Source: a virus
DNA length: 64,000 nt
Direction: 5' to 3' (one strand)
IMG/VR virus record: IMGVR_UViG_3300036719_006047
Span: 1-64,000 of that record
This document shows positions 60,415-64,000 of this stretch, one piece after another. Each line of letters begins with the position of its first letter. Position 1 is the stretch's first letter. A program made the position numbers and the translations under genes. The notes beneath the pieces are model-generated. The model was not told the origin of the DNA, did not search any database, and saw only the letters and a list, made by a program, of their open reading frames with translations.

Positions 60415-61137
60415 TCAGTACTTGAAGATGGGAGTTTTGATGTGAAGCTTTCCGTCTGCGCGCAATTCGACGACAAGTCTCTTTTTGGCAACACGGTTCT
60501 TGGACACAGGTTCTTTCGCGTGAAGCAAAATAACTTTTTCGGCTACTTCTTTGGGGTAACCGTTTTGTGCAACATCGACATACCATCCTCTATCCAATTG
60601 AGCTTTAGTAATCTTCGCGTTGGTCAAGTCGGCAAAACCTAAGTTAGCTTCACCTCCTGAGTAGAGTTCACCTAAGTAGACGCCGGTGAAGTCGGCGTCG
60701 GTGAGATTGGCGCCGGTGAGGTCGGCGTAGCTGAGGTTGGCGCGGTTGAGGTTGGCGCCAGTGAGGTTGGCGCCGTGGAATCTGGCGGCGCTGCCGAGCT
60801 TGACGTCGGTGAGGTCGGCTCCGGTGAGGTCGGCGCTGTCGAAGTAGGCGCTGCTGAGGTCGGCGCCGGTCAAGTTGGCGTCGGTGAGGTTGGCGCCTCT
60901 GAGGTCGGAATTGCCGAAGTAGGCGCCTCTGAGGTCGGCGCTGCTGAGGTCGGCGCCGGTGAGGTTGGCGTCGGTGAGCAAGGCTTCGATGAGCCGGGCG
61001 CCGGAGAGGTCGATGCCAGACAGATATCTAAGATTATAGGGCAAGCGTGAAGAGAGTCTTCCCTGCTGCGTAGCTTGTAGACAAGCCTCTGCGTGAGCGA
61101 GGACAGCGATAACGCGGGGGTCGGACATGTTGGCCAC
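60415..61137 (-). CDS. Pentapeptide-repeat protein 16 (first in the array)
   Basis: A 240-aa member at the 5' end of the array. N-cap [25 protein letters not shown]; about 27 repeats. A short insertion YLGELYSGGEANLGFADL breaks the coil near residues 160-178, which implies a kinked or loop-bearing helix. [18 protein letters not shown] and [23 protein letters not shown] follow. Start GTG 61137, only 3 nt after the stop of the 61141 gene, so translation is coupled. Confidence 0.87.
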   Translation of the reverse strand: MANMSDPRVIAVLAHAEACLQATQQGRLSSRLPYNLRYLSGIDLSGARLIEALLTDANLTGADLSSADLRGAYFGNSDLRGANLTDANLTGADLSSAYFDSADLTGADLTDVKLGSAARFHGANLTGANLNRANLSYADLTGANLTDADFTGVYLGELYSGGEANLGFADLTNAKITKAQLDRGWYVDVAQNGYPKEVAEKVILLHAKEPVSKNRVAKKRLVVELRADGKLHIKTPIFKY

Positions 61138-61140
61138 GGT

Positions 61141-61422
61141 TCACCTCGAAGGTTTTTTCTTTTCTGACTGCTTCTTCTTCACTGTCTGGTTGAGGACAGA
61201 AAGATGCATCAGAGCGGACAGAATAGCAGCTTGGCTTTGCTGAGGCAGGGATGCCTCTTCAGCTTCGAGTGCTGCAATCAAATTTTCTGTCTCCGCTTTG
61301 AGCTTGGACAACAACGATTTTGTCTGTTCCCTCTTCGACAGGGATAAAAGAGATGGCTGAAAGCCCTTCTTCCTAGCCTGTTTGGGTTGCTCTTGACCTT
61401 CTTGGGTTGTAGCTCTTGCCAT
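61141..61422 (-). CDS. Basic helical protein heading the array operon (93 aa)
   Basis: A Lys/Arg/Gln-rich protein: residues 8-30 basic (QPKQARKKGFQPSLLSLSKR), two helices in the centre (SLLSKLKAETENLIAALEAEE, QQSQAAILSALMHLSVL), and a basic tail KKKQSEKKKPSR. It may bind nucleic acid. The stop (TGA at 61141-61143) lies within GAGGTGAACC, the ribosome-binding site of the first pentapeptide gene. Unrecognised; being first in the operon makes it a candidate regulator. Confidence 0.6.
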   Translation of the reverse strand: MARATTQEGQEQPKQARKKGFQPSLLSLSKREQTKSLLSKLKAETENLIAALEAEEASLPQQSQAAILSALMHLSVLNQTVKKKQSEKKKPSR

Positions 61423-61465
61423 CTGTCACTCTCGCTCTTAGGGGGCGCGGCACAGGAAGGTGCTC

Positions 61466-62653
61466 GTGCCTGTCTCTGAAACTGAAACGTTAGAAGCGAT
61501 TGCATTGCTCCCTGAACATTCCTGGCTACGGCAGTACGTCATTCACGCCCTCAAGCAGACTGTTGCTCCTCTCTGTTATCACATCGGCATCGGTATCGCT
61601 GTTCTCGGCGTTACCTGCCCCATTCATTACGGCATGTCTTATGCAGGCCCACTTCGGGCGAACAATTTTGTGCTCTGTGTCGGTCGATCTGGCGAAGACA
61701 ATAAATCCACAGCCCTCAACATTGGTATTGAGCTTCTCAAAAGCGCTGAATCAAGCCTGATAGGCGACTTCCCGGGATCTCAGGAAGGGTTGATTGAAAG
61801 CTTGATGGATCAGGAATCCCAAGTGATTCCAATGTCGGAGTTCGGCAAGTTTCTTTCCTCGGCCCAGCGCGGGTACTTCGAACCCATCAAGACTGCTTTG
61901 ACTGATCTGTGGGACTGCGGAAAGCAGACAAGGAGAAAAGCGGCTCAGCGGGGTCAGGTCGTAAAAGTTGAAGTTGAGAACCCCAGACTTTCTATTGCAG
62001 CCGCTTGCTCCATCCCTTACCTCGAAAAACATACTTTATCGGAGGACTGGACAGGAGGCTTCATGGGGCGATGGCTCGTTTTCTACGGTATGCGTGAACG
62101 GTATGATGCAAATCCCGTAGGCGACGACAGCATGGTTCCCCTTCTGAAAGAAGGCTTGCAGTCTCGCGCGCAAACAGCTTCTGCAGGCTTCTGCAAAGGC
62201 TTGACGCCCGAAGCTCAGGAGCTTTGGGATGAGTGGTACAAAGACATCGTTCACCGCAGACTGCCCAACAACATCGTGGGCATCCGTTCTCGAGCGCCGA
62301 CTATCGCGAGAAAGCTGTGTCTTGTTCTGGCTTGGGATTACGGACTGGCTCGCGAAGGCGCCCCTTGGGATCTCGATGTCGACATTTTGCGCCCCGCCAT
62401 TGCGATCACTGAGCTTCACGTAAAGAGCTTGGTCGACCTTTCCTCGATGATCGCGGAGCACGCTGACGCACGAATGCGTAGATCTGTCATCGACGCCGTG
62501 GAATGCGTCGGAGGCGTTGCTACTCTGGGCGAGATTCTCTCTCACTTGAAGATGAGAAAACGCCCTGTGGTCGAAGTGCTCGATTCCTTGATCGAAGAGG
62601 GAAGAATCAAACGAATCAAGACTTCCCTCGGGTACTCATACGAACTTCAATGA
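61466..62653 (+). CDS. DUF3987-like P-loop protein
   Basis: About 395 aa; GTG 61466 is preferred because AGGAAGGTGCTC precedes it (GTG 61460 has its ribosome-binding site too close). Contains a Walker A-like GRSGEDNKST at 73-82 (two extra residues compared with GxxGxGKT), a region QVIPMSEFGKFLSSAQRGYFEP, and a C-terminal winged-helix segment (GVATLGEILSHLKMRKRPVVEVL). This arrangement matches the DUF3987/primase-helicase-like proteins of phages and mobile elements. The insertion in Walker A makes activity uncertain. Its 3' end overlaps the convergent gene by 38 nt. Confidence 0.7.
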   Translation: MPVSETETLEAIALLPEHSWLRQYVIHALKQTVAPLCYHIGIGIAVLGVTCPIHYGMSYAGPLRANNFVLCVGRSGEDNKSTALNIGIELLKSAESSLIGDFPGSQEGLIESLMDQESQVIPMSEFGKFLSSAQRGYFEPIKTALTDLWDCGKQTRRKAAQRGQVVKVEVENPRLSIAAACSIPYLEKHTLSEDWTGGFMGRWLVFYGMRERYDANPVGDDSMVPLLKEGLQSRAQTASAGFCKGLTPEAQELWDEWYKDIVHRRLPNNIVGIRSRAPTIARKLCLVLAWDYGLAREGAPWDLDVDILRPAIAITELHVKSLVDLSSMIAEHADARMRRSVIDAVECVGGVATLGEILSHLKMRKRPVVEVLDSLIEEGRIKRIKTSLGYSYELQ

Positions 62654-63224
62654 GAGGCAGCAGCCACTTCAGATTGACGGGCTTGAGCGAGCCCGGCTTT
62701 GTCGGAACAAGTGGCGTGTAAATCTCTTTTTCCGGTGTGGGCTGCGCCCACTCTCGAAGGGTCTGGATCGCTTGCTTGGGCAAGATGATCCAGGCCTTTG
62801 AGCCATTGGCTTCAGGCGTTTCGTAACGGTCTTTGTTTTCGTTGTAGATGACATGCCCCCACGTCCTTGTCTTCAGGCTCTTTGCTTCGAGACCAGACAA
62901 GATGCAGTCCGCGATGGCGTCTACGACTTCGACAGGCACCTGAGGGATGTCCACGATGTTCTCCACGGGCTTGGGAGGTCTTCCGAGGGGCAGGACAGGG
63001 AGATCGGGCAACTGCTTTTCGTAAAGCTCAAGCATGTACCGAGAGTAAGCTCGGTAAGCAGAACGAGTTTTGGGGTGCAGAAGGATGACTCCTTTCACTT
63101 GCTCCTCGTCCTCGAAGGTAGTTGAGTTCAAAGCTCTTTCGAGGCAATTGATGTGAGACAAGTAGACTTTGATCGAGTTGTCCTTCATCTGCATCTCTTT
63201 CTTGAGCCATTCTTTGAACTGCAT
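62616..63224 (-). CDS. Hypothetical protein with a possible recombinase core-binding-like N-terminus (202 aa)
   Basis: ATG 63224 is chosen because CGGAGTGACC precedes it; the longer frame to 63332 runs into the inverted-repeat region. Residues 1-80 (FKEWLKKEMQMKDNSIKVYLSHINCLERALN) have the SAM-like look of the core-binding domain of tyrosine recombinases, but no catalytic domain is visible in the 202 residues. The C-terminus contains VVDAIADCILSGLEAKSL and a beta-rich WGHVIYNENKDRYETP. A role in site-specific DNA binding is plausible but unproven. Its upstream region contains the inverted GTTA repeats. Confidence 0.5.
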   Translation of the reverse strand: MQFKEWLKKEMQMKDNSIKVYLSHINCLERALNSTTFEDEEQVKGVILLHPKTRSAYRAYSRYMLELYEKQLPDLPVLPLGRPPKPVENIVDIPQVPVEVVDAIADCILSGLEAKSLKTRTWGHVIYNENKDRYETPEANGSKAWIILPKQAIQTLREWAQPTPEKEIYTPLVPTKPGSLKPVNLKWLLPLIEVRMSTRGKS

Positions 63225-63233
63225 GGTCACTCC

Positions 63234-63259
63234 GTTAACTGGTTTACGGGATAACAGAA
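63234..63259. repeat. Left arm of a 26-nt inverted repeat with GTTA octamers
   Basis: The arm reads GTTAACTG...GGATAACAGAA. Its reverse complement pairs with 63389-63414. On the minus strand the arm contains three consecutive 8-nt units beginning GT(T/A)A, so it looks like an iteron-type binding site. It lies 10 nt upstream of the 63224 start. Confidence 0.55.
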
Positions 63260-63388
63260 CTCGTTTACCCTGTGTCGCGCTGGTAGTCAAATCACCTGGA
63301 ATAGAAAGACATAGGTACTTCTCCTTATGCATGTCTATTCCAGACTTGTCTCTCTGATTTCAGACAGCGTGCGCAAACGATAACGTAC

Positions 63389-63414
63389 TTCTGTTATCCA
63401 GTTATTCAGTTAAC
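63389..63414. repeat. Right arm of the 26-nt inverted repeat
   Basis: The arm holds GTTATCCA, GTTATTCA and GTTAACTA in tandem and ends TTAAC. About 20 of 26 positions pair with the left arm; the last 11 (GGATAACAGAA) and first 8 are identical. The arms are about 130 bp apart. Confidence 0.55.
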
Positions 63415-63435
63415 TACGCCCGGCGCAAGCATCGC
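63415..63435. other. Spacer before the 9-bp tandem repeats
   Basis: A short GC-rich stretch between the inverted-repeat arm and the repeat array with no feature I can support. Confidence 0.3.
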
Positions 63436-63730
63436 GTCGCGTCACGTGCGTGTCGTGCGTGTCGTGCGTGTCGTGCGTGTCGCACGTGTCGTGCGTGTCG
63501 CACGTGTCGTGCGCGTCACGCGTGTCGCACGTGTCGCACGTGACGTGGGAGTCGTACGTGTCGCACGTGACGTAGGGACCGTACGTGTCGCACGTGACGC
63601 ACGTGTCGCACGTGACGTACGTCCACTCCGTACGGCGCGCACGTTACGTACCCGCTCCGTACGGCGCGCACGTAACGTGCATGCACGTACGCCCACCGTA
63701 CGTCCGCACGGACGTGCGCATGTGTACGTG
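63436..63730. repeat. CACGTG-rich 9-bp tandem repeat region
   Basis: From 63436 to about 63620 the sequence is built of imperfect 9-bp units of the form YRCGTGWCG, around 20 copies, with about nine CACGTG hexamers plus CACGTGAC and TACGT. Beyond it, a 19-nt sequence repeats at 63626-63644 and 63655-63673, and TACGTA, ACGTGC and TGCACGTAC palindromes follow. The region is extremely CpG-dense. A plus-strand open frame of 117 codons across it is just the 9-bp periodicity read as Arg-Val-Val triplets, so it is not treated as a gene. Possible functions: origin, centromere-like site, packaging site or regulator-binding array. Confidence 0.8.
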
Positions 63731-63932
63731 ATAGAAAGGGCCGGAGTTAATCCAAAGAAGGCCAAAAAAATTTTGTTAGACCAAAGAGAGGGTCGATAGG
63801 AACCTTACTGTTTCCGACGGTTTCTGTCGATACCCTCAGTCTCTCAGGGATCGTGGTTGATTCCCGAGAGCGAGGGGTTTGTCCCCCACGGGAGCGTGTT
63901 GTATCGCTCCCTCACATGCCCTTGGAGGCACC
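63731..63932 (+). promoter_or_regulatory. Structured leader before the last gene
   Basis: Contains three consecutive hairpins: 63841-63850 with 63861-63870 (9 of 10 pairs including one wobble), GGGG...CCCC at 63874-63886, and GGGAGCG (63890-63896) with CGCTCCC (63905-63911). GAGGGT (63788-63793) and ACCCTC (63832-63837) can pair as well. There is no promoter motif I trust. The leader is about 200 nt and rich in structure, suggesting post-transcriptional control. Confidence 0.4.
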
Positions 63933-64000
63933 ATGTCCGCTGTTCTCCCCGCGCAGGCCTTCGTCGAGACCTCCACCATCACCGTCCCCGTGGACGGCCG
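63933..64000 (+). CDS. N-terminal fragment of a gene running off the right edge
   Basis: ATG at 63933 has GGAGGCACC immediately upstream, identical to the ribosome-binding site before the 54165 gene. The 22 visible residues read SAVLPAQAFVETSTITVPVDG, too little to identify. The strong ribosome-binding site and structured leader suggest a highly expressed protein, for example structural. Truncated by the window. Confidence 0.6.
   Translation, partial: MSAVLPAQAFVETSTITVPVDG

Noticed and set aside
63446-63799. A 117-codon plus-strand open frame of Arg-Val-Val/Arg-Val-Ala triplets
   Set aside because: It simply reads the 9-bp repeat in frame, has no ribosome-binding site, and has a mirror-image open frame on the other strand (63442-63765).
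63841-63911. Possible CRISPR-like repeats in the leader
   Set aside because: The hairpins differ from each other and no regular repeat-spacer structure is present.

Overview
This 64-kb window looks like an interior segment of a very large tailed-phage-type dsDNA virus genome, or a related giant mobile element, that infects bacteria. Genes are packed with 2-10 nt gaps or short overlaps, most carry Shine-Dalgarno sequences (GGAG/GAGG) and many start with GTG. I see a full replication/recombination set, three peptidoglycan hydrolases and long fibre-like repeat proteins, and no ribosomal, metabolic-core or tRNA genes. Terminase, portal and major capsid are not recognisable here. Most genes are on the minus strand. 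Host and taxon cannot be assigned from sequence alone.

Layout. (1) 0-3.7 kb: adenine-type DNA methyltransferase, small unknown genes, and a candidate holin beside an Amidase_3 endolysin. (2) 3.7-9.2 kb: two paralogous ~850-residue Ig-like repeat proteins and a small companion, probably virion fibres. (3) 9.2-26.5 kb, minus strand: replication and recombination. It holds a Rad50/SbcC-like ATPase, a UDG-PolA fusion DNA polymerase interrupted by three inteins, an ssDNA-binding-like protein, a Sak4/RecA-like ATPase, a Cas4/RecB-like nuclease with an intein next to its catalytic lysine, a UvrD helicase, a J-domain-like protein, a ParB-like protein, a DnaQ-type exonuclease and a SNF2 helicase. (4) 26.6-34.5 kb: unknown proteins, a Cu/Zn superoxide dismutase, a Dps-like ferritin, two M15 peptidases with C-terminal membrane segments and several single-span membrane proteins. 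(5) 34.6-46.4 kb: RecD/Dda-like helicase, two divergent pentapeptide proteins, a Nudix hydrolase, large unknown proteins and a MoxR ATPase with a metallopeptidase/VWA partner. (6) 46.5-61.4 kb, minus strand: a tandem array of 16 intact pentapeptide-repeat genes, plus a truncated remnant, with a second SNF2 helicase and a glycine-zipper membrane protein embedded in it. (7) 61.4-64 kb: a DUF3987-like ATPase, an unknown protein, a 700-bp non-coding region with inverted GTTA repeats, a 9-bp tandem repeat rich in CACGTG and a leader with three hairpins, then the start of another gene.

The standout is the pentapeptide array. Each protein has a conserved N-terminal cap (SDPRV...HA..C) and most end in a shared C-terminal cap (GYPKEVAEK, then a strand pair ending IKTPIFKY). 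The caps flank a right-handed beta-helix of very variable length. Each stop codon is part of the next gene's ribosome-binding site, and one 125-nt segment is almost identical in two genes 7 kb apart. This looks like a recombinationally diversifying family of rod-like, possibly DNA-mimicking proteins. Its function is unknown; anti-restriction, topoisomerase modulation and structural roles are all untested options. The second notable system is the set of four inteins in two replication genes, two of which are recent paralogues inside one polymerase.
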